This document shows positions 1 to 8,917 of a stretch of DNA of 64,000 nucleotides, in pieces. The stretch is taken from NCBI GenBank assembly GCA_945862165.1, contig CAMAXI010000004.1, forward strand, positions 62,001 through 126,000. Reading direction: 5' to 3'. A program made the position numbers and the translations under genes. Source of the stretch: Chryseobacterium gleum. Lineage in GTDB: Bacteria; Bacteroidota; Bacteroidia; Flavobacteriales_D; Crocinitomicaceae. Within the stretch, counting starts at the first letter, position 1; each line of letters starts with the position of its first letter. The notes under the pieces were generated by a model that saw nothing but the letters and a program-made list of their open reading frames with translations, did not search any database and was not told the DNA's origin.

Positions 1-144
1 ACCCAAGATAAATTGAATATAAAAGCAAACAATAAATTCTATTTTCGAATGAATATGTACCATGCTTCTTTAGAACGTGCAATTTTACAAATGCTAGGGA
101 TACTTTCAAAAATACGAACATTAAAACAAAAGGTATGGAATTAG
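1..144 (+). CDS. C-terminal end of an unidentified protein (partial)
   Basis: Frame 1 is open from the first base to a TAG at 142-144 and gives the last 47 residues of a protein whose start lies outside the window. The fragment is basic (many Lys/Arg) and ends in KQKVWN. I do not recognise it. Its stop overlaps the ATG of the acetyltransferase gene at 135 by 10 bp, which is typical of an operon. It probably belongs to the same surface-polysaccharide cluster, but that is inference from position only. Confidence 0.6.
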   Translation, partial: TQDKLNIKANNKFYFRMNMYHASLERAILQMLGILSKIRTLKQKVWN

Positions 145-1070
145 TATGGCTGAATAAATCCCATTTACCTGAAATATTTCGTTTATTTCAAACGTGTTTT
201 AATGCAAATACTATTACAGAACAATTTTTTCTATGGAAATACTTCGAAAATCCGGATGGGGACGCAATTTTATGTGGCGTATTTGATGATCAGCGATTAA
301 TAGCATCCGCAGCATTATTGCCTGAAAATATTTTTTTACCAAACGAAAAAAAGAAATTGTTAAAATTTACGGATTTAATGACAGATCCAGCGTATCGAGG
401 TAAAGGATTAGCAAAAAAAATCGTGCAACAAATGACTGAAAAAGGTTTGCAGGAAACAAAGGTAATTTATACAATTTGCTCTAAAATAGCGACTAAGTCA
501 TTTTTACATGCAGGGTGGAACAAGCAAGATGCGATGCTTTATTTTTTTAGAATTCCAATGTTACCTTTACTACAAAATTTCCATAATACACAATTACACA
601 AGGTCAATTTAAATGACGTGATAGACCATTTAATTTTACCATATTCAGAAGAAGAATCTATTTGTTTGAAGCAACGATTGCTTTGGCGAACACAAAATCC
701 AAAGTTTAACTATGCAATTATCACTAAACAAATTAATGGTATTTCCCATTTTATCCTCTTTTCTACCCATCTAAAAACATACCAAATAGTTTGTTATTCG
801 GAATATTCGGATTCAAAGACATTAGCAATTTTATTTCGTAAACTGCATTTTACATCTTATAAATCAAGAAAATATGTTGTGTCTCTGCAGCCAAAAAAAA
901 ATCAACTATATTTCTTTTTACTAAGTAAAGGTTATTTATTTAATTTATTTAGTTTTGGGAAAATGAAATCTATTTTAGATTTAAATTTTATAGTTTCGGA
1001 AAAAGAAAATTTACATTTAAATTATTATCTAAAAAATAAGATAAGTAGTATTAATTATGACGATTTGTAA
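135..1070 (+). CDS. GNAT-family N-acetyltransferase
   Basis: Protein of 311 residues. The N-terminal half is a GNAT fold. The acetyl-CoA pyrophosphate-binding motif is visible as RGKGLA at residues 88-93, preceded by the strand LMTDPAY. The last 150 residues show no motif I can name. GNAT enzymes move an acetyl group from acetyl-CoA to an amine, and in this setting the acceptor is plausibly an amino sugar, though the substrate cannot be read from sequence. The ATG lies inside the end of the preceding gene, and the next gene starts 6 bp after its stop, so it is part of the polysaccharide operon. Family confidence is high and substrate confidence is low. Confidence 0.75.
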   Translation: MELVWLNKSHLPEIFRLFQTCFNANTITEQFFLWKYFENPDGDAILCGVFDDQRLIASAALLPENIFLPNEKKKLLKFTDLMTDPAYRGKGLAKKIVQQMTEKGLQETKVIYTICSKIATKSFLHAGWNKQDAMLYFFRIPMLPLLQNFHNTQLHKVNLNDVIDHLILPYSEEESICLKQRLLWRTQNPKFNYAIITKQINGISHFILFSTHLKTYQIVCYSEYSDSKTLAILFRKLHFTSYKSRKYVVSLQPKKNQLYFFLLSKGYLFNLFSFGKMKSILDLNFIVSEKENLHLNYYLKNKISSINYDDL

Positions 1071-1076
1071 AAAAAG

Positions 1077-2420
1077 ATGATCGATGTTGAAGGTTCTTAT
1101 CAGTTTTTAGGATTTACAGATGGGTTTTCCATAGTACTATGGGCTATTATTTTATTTTATTTTGTTTCATCGACTTTTAAGAAACACAAAAATAAGACTT
1201 ATTTTAAGTATTATAAAACAGGGTTTTATGTAAAATTTTTTTCTGCTATTTTTTTCTCCATTATATACATTCAATTATATTCTGGGGGCGATTCTACGGC
1301 TTACTGGGATTCAGCACAAAAATTAAATAATTTGTTTTGGGATAGTCCAATAAAATATTTTCACGAAATGTTTACGTCAGATCCTGAAAGAATGCGTTTT
1401 AATTCCTTTGATTTTAAAACTGGTTTACCTCCAAACTGGATTTATAAAGAGGATGAAGCGTGGTTTGCAGCCAAGGTTTATAGTATACTATCTTTCATTA
1501 CATTTCGTAGTTATTTTGCGATGACAATGATAACGGCTTTTATATCCTTTCGGGTAAGTTGGTTATTGTTTGAATTTATCTTAAAATACAACGTGATTTC
1601 AGAACGCAATGCAGCAATTGGGACATTATTTTTACCTTCTACGTGTTTTTGGTGTACCGGAATCACTAAAGACATGTTGATTTATTCCGCAGTAATCTAT
1701 TTGTTAATGCAATTATTTACATTTCTAAATTCTAATCAGTTAAAAGAGCAAAGAAATTGGGTTTTACTTATTTTATCTCTTTTTTTAATTATCAATATTC
1801 GTGATTTTATGTTAATTGCTGCACTTGGTCCATTTTTCATGGCAATTGGAGCACGCTTAAGTCAGCGCCAAAAATCCTCTTTTTCTAAAACGTTCGTTCA
1901 ATTAATATTTATTTCTGTTGTTTTGCTGGCTGTATTTTCGTTTTTAGGATCTAGTAAGGGGCAAGAGTTTGCGCAGGAAGCAGAGATTATTCAAACAGAT
2001 TTGAAAACAAATACTAATTATGGGGATAATAAGTATGATTTAGGAATTTCAGATTTTAGCACGACTGGGATGTTGCGCGCCTTTCCAATTTCGATTTTTA
2101 CTGCTTTTTATCGACCTTTTATATGGGATGGGGGTAGTTTATTTATTCGTTTGAGTGCTATAGAAGCATTCCTTTTTTTGATTCTTACGCTTCGTTTTAT
2201 ATTTTTTAGTAGTTTTTTACAAAAAATTAAAGAAATTCGAAATAATGAGTTACTAATGGCATCTATTATTTTTTCGTTAATCTTAGGTTTTTTTGCAGGA
2301 TATACCTCTGGATTGTTTGGCGTATTAGTTCGTTTTAAAGCACCATTATTACCCTTTTTGTTTTTGGTGTTATTGTATAAAAAACAAAATGATCTACCGA
2401 AACTAGAAAGTAAGTTATAA
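1077..2420 (+). CDS. Multi-pass membrane protein, polysaccharide polymerase-like
   Basis: Protein of 447 residues with about ten hydrophobic segments, beginning at residues 16-33 and 52-68. A polar GDSTAYW motif follows the second segment (residues 71-77) in what would be an extracytoplasmic loop. Such proteins inside glycosyltransferase clusters often act as Wzy-type polymerases or lipid-linked glycosyltransferases at the inner membrane. That role is inferred from context and topology; no signature proves it. The gene sits between the GNAT gene and rfbF with 6-9 bp gaps. Confidence 0.55.
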   Translation: MIDVEGSYQFLGFTDGFSIVLWAIILFYFVSSTFKKHKNKTYFKYYKTGFYVKFFSAIFFSIIYIQLYSGGDSTAYWDSAQKLNNLFWDSPIKYFHEMFTSDPERMRFNSFDFKTGLPPNWIYKEDEAWFAAKVYSILSFITFRSYFAMTMITAFISFRVSWLLFEFILKYNVISERNAAIGTLFLPSTCFWCTGITKDMLIYSAVIYLLMQLFTFLNSNQLKEQRNWVLLILSLFLIINIRDFMLIAALGPFFMAIGARLSQRQKSSFSKTFVQLIFISVVLLAVFSFLGSSKGQEFAQEAEIIQTDLKTNTNYGDNKYDLGISDFSTTGMLRAFPISIFTAFYRPFIWDGGSLFIRLSAIEAFLFLILTLRFIFFSSFLQKIKEIRNNELLMASIIFSLILGFFAGYTSGLFGVLVRFKAPLLPFLFLVLLYKKQNDLPKLESKL

Positions 2421-2429
2421 ATTTGTTAA

Positions 2430-3209
2430 ATGAATTCCATGAAAGTTGTAATATTAGCAGGTGGGCTTGGCACCCGTATTAGTGAAGAAACGGTTTATAA
2501 ACCGAAACCGATGGTTTTAATCGGAGATAAACCGATACTTTGGCATATTATGAAAATATATGCTAGTTATGGCTTTACCGATTTTGTCATTTGTTGTGGA
2601 TACAAAGGGCATGTCATCAAAGAGTATTTTGCAAATTATTTATTACAAGAAAGCGATTTCACCATCAATACAAAATCCAATGAACTTACTATACATTCCA
2701 GTCCAACTGAAGATTGGAATATTACCCTCGTAAATACTGGAGAGTTAACCATGACAGGTGGTAGGGTAAAACGAATTAAAGACCATATAGGTAATGCACC
2801 ATTTTTCTTGACCTATGGGGATGGTGTTGGTGATGTAGATATTAAAGCATTATTAGCACATCACCAACAAAGTGGCAAAAAAGCTACGCTAACTGCAGCG
2901 AAACCTTTTGGTCGTTTTGGCGTAATTGACATCACTGAAAACGGTCAAGTATCTTCTTTTAAAGAGAAAAACAAAGAAGACGTATCCTGGATTAATGGCG
3001 GTTTTTTTGTGTTAGAGCCAAGTGTTTTTGATTATATTGAAGGGGATGCTACTAGTTTTGAAAAAGAACCTTTAGAAAAACTAACTGCGGAAGGAGAATT
3101 AAGCGCTTTTAAGCACGATGGATTTTGGAGAGCAATGGATTCCTTAAACGATAAGAATGTATTAGAAGAACATTGGAATACAGGGAATGCGCCATGGAAA
3201 ATATGGTAA
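2430..3209 (+). CDS. rfbF: Glucose-1-phosphate cytidylyltransferase
   Basis: Makes CDP-glucose from CTP and glucose 1-phosphate, the first step of the CDP-deoxysugar pathway. The 259 residues match the usual length. The nucleotidyltransferase signature LAGGLGTR is at residues 9-16, followed by YKPKPMV with the catalytic lysine region (23-29), and GFWRAMDS occurs near the C-terminus. Two in-frame ATGs (2430 and 2439) are possible; the second gives the more usual MKVVILAGG start. The stop overlaps the next gene. rfbG, the next pathway enzyme, lies one gene downstream, which supports the call. Confidence 0.9.
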   Translation: MNSMKVVILAGGLGTRISEETVYKPKPMVLIGDKPILWHIMKIYASYGFTDFVICCGYKGHVIKEYFANYLLQESDFTINTKSNELTIHSSPTEDWNITLVNTGELTMTGGRVKRIKDHIGNAPFFLTYGDGVGDVDIKALLAHHQQSGKKATLTAAKPFGRFGVIDITENGQVSSFKEKNKEDVSWINGGFFVLEPSVFDYIEGDATSFEKEPLEKLTAEGELSAFKHDGFWRAMDSLNDKNVLEEHWNTGNAPWKIW

Positions 3210-4060
3210 GTAAACGAATTCTTGTAACAGGTTCCTCTGGTTTTATTGGACAAAAATTAGTTTCTGCTCTTCAAAAAAACGGACATGAAATAGCTGTTTT
3301 ATTTCACTCTACTATTACTTTAGTCTCCAAAAATGTCCAAGAAATTACTATTCATAATCAAACTTGGGAAAAAGAAGTATTAGATTTTGCGCCTCAGTTT
3401 GTTTTTCATTTAGCGGGTAAATCGCACTACCCAAATTCAATCCAAGAAAAAGAGGAATTATGGGTAGCGAATGTTCGTTTTGGAAATAAATTAATAGATG
3501 TAATTTTAAAAATTCCAAATGTAACATTTGTTAATTTTACTACTTCTCTTGCCTATAAAGGGAATGAACTATTTCCGTATACCTATTATGCCTTAACGAA
3601 ATCTTGTTTTTATCAAACACTTGCTTTTTTTGCTTCTCAGAACAAACTATCTGTTTTTAATCTCGTATTATTTAATGTATATGGAAAAGGGGATACAACT
3701 AAACGCGCATTGAATTACATTATAGATTCCTTTGGGCAAAAGGAAGTTGTAGCCATGAGTCCTGGTGAACAGTTATTGGATTTTGTCCATGTAGACGATG
3801 TTGTACGTTTGTGTTTGGATTTATTAAATGAAAAACCTACAAATGCCATAGAGAATATTTATGTAGGGACCGGAAAAGGAACTACTTTAAAACTAGCTGC
3901 ACAACTTATAGAAATTTTATCGAACAAAAAAACAGCAATCGATTTTGGAGGAATTCCTTACCGCATGGAGGAAAAAATGGAGAATATTGCGCCAATCGCA
4001 AAGAATAGATTTTGGAAAGCATCTATTGCAATTGCAGATGGTTTTTTAACTTTGTTATAA
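3203..4060 (+). CDS. NAD(P)-dependent sugar epimerase/reductase (extended SDR)
   Basis: Extended short-chain dehydrogenase/reductase of about 285 residues. From the 3203 start, the Rossmann motif TGSSGFIG is at residues 9-16 and the catalytic YALTK (YxxxK) is near 129-133. ATGs at 3173, 3194 and 3203 are all in frame. I chose 3203 because it begins just ahead of the first beta strand, and it overlaps the rfbF stop by 7 bp. Lying between rfbF and rfbG, it most likely acts on CDP-4-keto-6-deoxyglucose as a C4 reductase or epimerase of the RfbJ (CDP-abequose synthase) kind. No rfbH is in view, so a 3,6-dideoxy product is not supported here. Confidence 0.75.
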   Translation: MVSKRILVTGSSGFIGQKLVSALQKNGHEIAVLFHSTITLVSKNVQEITIHNQTWEKEVLDFAPQFVFHLAGKSHYPNSIQEKEELWVANVRFGNKLIDVILKIPNVTFVNFTTSLAYKGNELFPYTYYALTKSCFYQTLAFFASQNKLSVFNLVLFNVYGKGDTTKRALNYIIDSFGQKEVVAMSPGEQLLDFVHVDDVVRLCLDLLNEKPTNAIENIYVGTGKGTTLKLAAQLIEILSNKKTAIDFGGIPYRMEEKMENIAPIAKNRFWKASIAIADGFLTLL

Positions 4061-4085
4061 ATAGTTTAACTTTCATAGGAAATAT

Positions 4086-5150
4086 ATGGAATACACATTG
4101 GAAGATTTTAAAGGGAAAACAGTTCTTGTCACCGGACACACTGGTTTTAAAGGTGCTTGGTTAACTCAGTGGTTATTAAAGTTAGGGGCGGAAGTTATTG
4201 GCTACTCCTTAGAAACGACCGATAATACCCGATTATATGAATTATTGGACCTGAAGTCACAAATACACCATTATGCTGGGGATATCAACAATCTGGAATA
4301 TCTAACGCATGTTTTTGAAAAACATCAACCTGTATTTGTCTTTCATCTAGCAGCACAGGCTATTGTTAAAACCTCTTATGAAAATCCTTTAGAAACCTTA
4401 CAAACAAATATTATAGGTACAGCTAATGTGTTGGAAGCAATGCGTTCTGTGTCTTCTGTTCAGGTTGCAGTACTTGTAACTAGTGACAAATGTTATAAAA
4501 ACGAAGAAAAACGATTTGGATTTAAAGAGACGGATGCTATGGGTGGAGATGATCCGTATAGCGCCAGTAAAGCGTGTGCAGAATTGGTAATCCATTCCTA
4601 TCGTCATTCTTTTTTCAAAAATGCAAACACCAAAATAGTTTCTGTACGTGCTGGTAATATCTTAGGAGGAGGGGATTGGTCCAAAGATCGCATTGTAGTA
4701 GATGTCATTCGTTCGATTCAACAAGATGAACCAGTATATCTTCGTGATCCTTCTGCAGTGAGACCTTGGCAGCATGTATTAGATGCTACTTATGGATATT
4801 TACAAGTTGCCTTGTATGCAAACAATCCTGTGAATTTATTTGTACCTGCATGGAATTTTGGTCCTTCCGAGTCGGATGTATTGACGGTGGAAGAATTGGT
4901 GCAATTAATGATTCAAGCATATGGGAAGGGTACTTATGAAAACTTGGGTGAACGTACCTATCATGAAGCTAATTTTTTAAAATTGAATATCGATTTAGTA
5001 AAAGAAAAATTAGGATGGAATTTACTTTATCGAAATCCAGAAATTATTCAAAAAACCGTCGCTTGGTACCGCGAATTTGAAACAACACAAAATGCGAAAG
5101 AAATTACGTTAAATCAAATTCACGACTACGTTTCTAACCTAACGCACTAA
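4086..5150 (+). CDS. rfbG: CDP-glucose 4,6-dehydratase
   Basis: Converts CDP-glucose to CDP-4-keto-6-deoxyglucose in the cytoplasm. The 354 residues match the family. The NAD-binding motif TGHTGFKG is at residues 16-23 (the GFKG variant is typical of RfbG), TSD at 132-134 supplies the catalytic Ser/Thr-Asp, and YSASK at 158-162 is the YxxxK motif. GHTGFKGAWLTQWL and the later RPWQHVLD are family hallmarks. It lies downstream of rfbF and the SDR gene in the same direction, giving a CDP-6-deoxyhexose branch that feeds the glycosyltransferases behind it. Confidence 0.92.
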   Translation: MEYTLEDFKGKTVLVTGHTGFKGAWLTQWLLKLGAEVIGYSLETTDNTRLYELLDLKSQIHHYAGDINNLEYLTHVFEKHQPVFVFHLAAQAIVKTSYENPLETLQTNIIGTANVLEAMRSVSSVQVAVLVTSDKCYKNEEKRFGFKETDAMGGDDPYSASKACAELVIHSYRHSFFKNANTKIVSVRAGNILGGGDWSKDRIVVDVIRSIQQDEPVYLRDPSAVRPWQHVLDATYGYLQVALYANNPVNLFVPAWNFGPSESDVLTVEELVQLMIQAYGKGTYENLGERTYHEANFLKLNIDLVKEKLGWNLLYRNPEIIQKTVAWYREFETTQNAKEITLNQIHDYVSNLTH

Positions 5151-5154
5151 GATT

Positions 5155-5982
5155 TTGCTGCTTTCTATCATCACTCCTGTTTATAATAATGTGGCATATA
5201 TTGCAAAAGCGATAGAAAATTATCTTTCCCAAGCTTGTGCCGATAGCGAACTTATTATTGTGGATGGAGGTAGCTCGGATGGAACGGTTGATGTGATTGT
5301 TGCGTATGCTAATATTCATACATCTGTTACGTGGATCTCTGAACAGGATGAAGGACAATCGGACGCGATGAATAAAGGTATCAAGCTAGCGAAAGGAAAA
5401 TATATTAGTTTTTTAAATGTGGATGATTATTATTCACCCGGTTGTTTGGAGGAAGTTATAGAGATTTTAACAAAAAATCCGAGCATACAATATTTAGTAG
5501 GGGATTGTAATGTATGGGATCAATATGGCGATTTGATATATGTCAATAAACCATCAAAAGTTCAAAAATGGCATGTGTTTAGTGGATTTCATTTTTCCGT
5601 GAACCCAACAGCCTATTTTTATCAGAAAAGTTTACACGCAGAAGTTGGGTATTATTCTTTAACCAATCATTATACGATGGATTTAGAAATGATTTTCCAG
5701 TTTAGAAAACTGACCAAATTCACTTATTATCCTAAAAAATGGGGGAATTTCAGGATGTTGCCTAATGCAAAAACATTTGAAGACCAGTCTTCTAATCAAT
5801 TGGAGTTACGTAAAAAAGAATTGGTGCATAAAAATTTAAAAACAGTGTCGTTGCCGATACAATGTATGGTGTATTTTTATATTAAAAAAAGAAACTATTT
5901 TCCTCTAATCCAAACTGCATTCAATAAAGTAGTAGATAAAATAAAATTTGAGTTCAACAATTTTCTAATTAGCAAGAAATAA
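5155..5982 (+). CDS. Family 2 glycosyltransferase (first of four)
   Basis: GT-A fold glycosyltransferase of 275 residues. The start strand LLSIITPVYNN is followed by the nucleotide-binding DGGSSDG (37-43) and the DxD-like NVDD (88-91). The only sensible start is TTG at 5155, which is 4 bp after the rfbG stop and immediately ahead of the first beta strand. The enzyme adds a sugar from a nucleotide donor to the growing glycan at the cytoplasmic face of the membrane. Donor and acceptor cannot be told from the sequence. Confidence 0.85.
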   Translation: MLLSIITPVYNNVAYIAKAIENYLSQACADSELIIVDGGSSDGTVDVIVAYANIHTSVTWISEQDEGQSDAMNKGIKLAKGKYISFLNVDDYYSPGCLEEVIEILTKNPSIQYLVGDCNVWDQYGDLIYVNKPSKVQKWHVFSGFHFSVNPTAYFYQKSLHAEVGYYSLTNHYTMDLEMIFQFRKLTKFTYYPKKWGNFRMLPNAKTFEDQSSNQLELRKKELVHKNLKTVSLPIQCMVYFYIKKRNYFPLIQTAFNKVVDKIKFEFNNFLISKK

Positions 5983-5989
5983 GGGTCTG

Positions 5990-6997
5990 ATGCATGAATT
6001 AATAAATACAGAAAAGTCTTACAAGCAAGGTGTATCTATCATTATATGTTTTTATAATGCAGGAGAAAGAATCGTTAATACTTTAAAATATATTCAGGCG
6101 CAACGTAATAGGAAGAATGAAAATACAGAACTTATTTTAGTAAATAATGCTTCTACCGATGGTAGTGAAGCGATTATTCAACAAGAACTCGAAGGATTTG
6201 ATGTTTTTTCCTGGAAAATTGTACACGAATCAAAGCCTGGACTTGCAAACGCACGTATTTGCGGATTAAAGCATGTTTCCTATGATTTGATTGTATATTG
6301 TGATGATGATAATTGGTTGTCAGAAGCGTATCTTTCGCAAGCAGAAGAAATTATGCGACACGACAAGGAAATTGGCATTTTAGGTGGTAAGGGAACAGCA
6401 GTAAGTTCTGTTGAATTACCTGATTGGTTTGAATCCGTTCAAGGGTACTATGCTGTAGGTCCTCAAATGCCCAAATCAGGAAGGGTGATTGGTGAACGTA
6501 ATGTGGTTTATGGTGCAGGAATGGTGATTAGAACCAAGGTAATGATCGATTTGTTTAAAAGAGGGTTTTGTTTTCAGTCTCTTGGTAGGACAGGCTCCTC
6601 GCTTAGCGCAGGTGAAGATAGTGAGTTATGTCTTGCCGTGCAAATAATGGGATGGAAAATTATCTATGAAGAAACCTTACAATTTGAACATTTTATTACA
6701 GCAAATAGATTGACAAAAGAATATTTTGCTAGAATGAAAAACGGAATGGGAGAATCCAGCTTTTACGGAAGGTTTTATAGGGATTACTTCTTAGGAGTAA
6801 AAACTTCTGTTACGAGTTGGTTTTGGTTGAAAGAATTAATTTATACATTTTTAGATTTATTGAAAGCCATATTAAGTCTTCGCTTTAATGTTTCAAGACA
6901 TATTTCATTAATGCTGTTTTTAGTAGACGAAAGAAGTAAATATGATATAAATGTTTCCAGAATAATACAAATTTGTAAACAACTAGAACGTAAATGA
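5990..6997 (+). CDS. Family 2 glycosyltransferase (second)
   Basis: 335 residues with the GT2 pattern SIIICFYNAGE, NNASTDGS (52-59) and a metal-binding CDDDNW (104-109). The DDDN form and the AGEDSEL segment further on are found in a subset of GT2 enzymes with a conserved acceptor-side acidic motif. The C-terminal third carries a hydrophobic stretch that may anchor it to the membrane. Its TGA overlaps the ATG of the next gene (ATGA at 6994-6997), which shows translational coupling. Confidence 0.85.
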   Translation: MHELINTEKSYKQGVSIIICFYNAGERIVNTLKYIQAQRNRKNENTELILVNNASTDGSEAIIQQELEGFDVFSWKIVHESKPGLANARICGLKHVSYDLIVYCDDDNWLSEAYLSQAEEIMRHDKEIGILGGKGTAVSSVELPDWFESVQGYYAVGPQMPKSGRVIGERNVVYGAGMVIRTKVMIDLFKRGFCFQSLGRTGSSLSAGEDSELCLAVQIMGWKIIYEETLQFEHFITANRLTKEYFARMKNGMGESSFYGRFYRDYFLGVKTSVTSWFWLKELIYTFLDLLKAILSLRFNVSRHISLMLFLVDERSKYDINVSRIIQICKQLERK

Positions 6998-7929
6998 CAC
7001 CATTTTTCTCCATTATTATTCCTCTATATAATCGAGAGAGAAGTATTGCTAAAGCAATAAATAGTGTTCTAAACCAAACTTTTCAAGATTTTGAGTTGAT
7101 TATTGTGGATGATTGTTCAATAGATAATTCATCAATAATTGTAAAACAATTTCAAAAACAAGATACAAGAATCAAGTATATAAAGAACGAAATAAATGAA
7201 GAGCGTTGTATTTCCAGAAATAATGGAATTAAAAAAGCTACAGGAAAATACATCTGTTTTTTGGATAGTGATGATTATCATTTACCAATTCATTTACAAA
7301 CTTTTCACGAAAAAATTTTAAGTTTACAATTTCCGATTGGATTTTTATTTACTGCTTCATTTAATGAGACTGAGAAGGGGATTCGTTCAGAGCGTGTTTG
7401 TCCATTGATAGAAAAAATGGATATATTTCATTATTTATTGACCTATACGGTCAATCCTCAACGTTGGTGTGTAGAGAATTCTGTTGCCCAAAAAATATTA
7501 TTTGATCCGAATATTATTATTTGTGAAGATTTAGATTTTAGTTTACGTGTTGCTGCAGAGAATTATCCTATTATTCAAATTCCTATTCCTACTACAATAT
7601 ATGTTGCTTCCTTAGATAGTTTTACACATGGAGATAGTTTAAAATGGGAAAAAGAGTTATTTTATTTGAAGCGTATATTTGAAAAGCCAGGTTTAAAAAA
7701 ACATTTACCAAAAAAAGACATTTGTCGCTTGCTAAGTATTTGTTATTACCATTTAGCGCGTAAATCAAATATTAAATCTAGAAAATCGAAAACGATATTT
7801 TATGCATTTTATTCAATTATATTGTATCCAACTGGTTATAAAAAAAATGTATTTAAAGATTTAATAGTTTTGATTTTAGTTTCATTTACTTGGTTCTCTT
7901 GGTTTAAAAAGCATTTAAAGCGGCCATAG
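6994..7929 (+). CDS. Family 2 glycosyltransferase (third)
   Basis: 311 residues. The N-terminal GT2 core starts FFSIIIPLYN, with DDCSIDNS at 39-46 and DSDD at 91-94 as the DxD metal site. A hydrophobic segment near the C-terminus suggests membrane association. It is coupled to the gene before it by a 4-bp overlap. A 59-bp AT-rich gap follows before the next gene. Sugar specificity is unknown. Confidence 0.85.
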   Translation: MTPFFSIIIPLYNRERSIAKAINSVLNQTFQDFELIIVDDCSIDNSSIIVKQFQKQDTRIKYIKNEINEERCISRNNGIKKATGKYICFLDSDDYHLPIHLQTFHEKILSLQFPIGFLFTASFNETEKGIRSERVCPLIEKMDIFHYLLTYTVNPQRWCVENSVAQKILFDPNIIICEDLDFSLRVAAENYPIIQIPIPTTIYVASLDSFTHGDSLKWEKELFYLKRIFEKPGLKKHLPKKDICRLLSICYYHLARKSNIKSRKSKTIFYAFYSIILYPTGYKKNVFKDLIVLILVSFTWFSWFKKHLKRP

Positions 7930-7988
7930 AGATTTAATTTTGAATATAAATAAAAATACCTAATTTAGATTATTATTAAAAAAACACA

Positions 7989-8915
7989 ATGAATTACAAG
8001 ATTTCTATAGTTGTACCTGTTTTTAATTCCTTTAATTTCCTTCATAAATTAGTTGAAGCTATCGATTTTGAAAAACAAAAAAATTATTGGGATTTAGAAT
8101 TAATATTAATTGATGATGGTAGCAAAGATGGAAGTTATACTAAAATTGAATCTTTAAGCGTTGATTATACTTATATTAAGGGTATAAAGTTATCTAGGAA
8201 TTTTGGACATCAAATTGCAGTGAAGACTGGATTGACTTATTGTACAGGTGATTATATTGCTGTCATTGATGATGATTTACAAGATCCTCCATCATTATTG
8301 CCACATTTCTTTTCTTTTTTGGATAACGGTTATGATGTTGCTTATGGAATAAGAAAAAAAAGAAAAGAGTCTTTTATCAAAAAAATAAGTTACAAAGTAT
8401 TTTACAGAATATTGAAGCAATTAAGCGATACAAAAATTCAATTAGATAGCGGCGACTTCTGCGTAATGAAGAAAAAAGTTGTTGATAATATGCTTCAACT
8501 TCAAGAAAAAAATCCATTTTTAAGAGGGATACGAGCATGGGTAGGTTTCAATCAAATTGGCGTAGAATATGAGCGATTAGCGAGGGTACAAGGTGAATCA
8601 GGATACACTTTGAAAAAATTGTTTAAAATTGCTTTAGATGGAATATTTTCGTTTTCAAATGTTCCTATTAGGTTCATTACAATTATTGGTTCAATAGGAC
8701 TTTTTTTTGCTGTAGTTTATTCTTCTGTAACTTTATATCAAAATTTAATAAATGATATTTCTGTAAAAGGATTTACATCTTTAGTATTAATTATTTCTTT
8801 TTTCAGCTCATTAACTTTAATTTGTTTGGGAATTATTGGTGAGTATATTGCTCGTATTTATGATGAGGTAAGAAATAGACCTTTTTCCATCATTGAGGAT
8901 TCAATTAATGTTTAA
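7989..8915 (+). CDS. GtrB/ArnC-like membrane glycosyltransferase
   Basis: 308 residues with the layout of polyprenyl-phosphate glycosyltransferases: a GT2 catalytic part with IDDGSKDG (41-48) and DDDLQDP (94-100), then two transmembrane helices in the last 90 residues, then the conserved ending GEYIARIYDEVRNRP. Family members move a hexose from a nucleotide sugar onto undecaprenyl phosphate on the inner side of the membrane. The lipid-linked sugar is then used outside by a GT-C enzyme, and the GT39-like gene on the opposite strand just beyond would be a candidate partner. Family confidence is high; the partnership is inferred. Confidence 0.85.
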   Translation: MNYKISIVVPVFNSFNFLHKLVEAIDFEKQKNYWDLELILIDDGSKDGSYTKIESLSVDYTYIKGIKLSRNFGHQIAVKTGLTYCTGDYIAVIDDDLQDPPSLLPHFFSFLDNGYDVAYGIRKKRKESFIKKISYKVFYRILKQLSDTKIQLDSGDFCVMKKKVVDNMLQLQEKNPFLRGIRAWVGFNQIGVEYERLARVQGESGYTLKKLFKIALDGIFSFSNVPIRFITIIGSIGLFFAVVYSSVTLYQNLINDISVKGFTSLVLIISFFSSLTLICLGIIGEYIARIYDEVRNRPFSIIEDSINV

Positions 8916-8917
8916 CT

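Noticed and set aside
5134-5358. Minus-strand frame at the rfbG-glycosyltransferase junction
   Set aside because: Shadow of the plus-strand glycosyltransferase.
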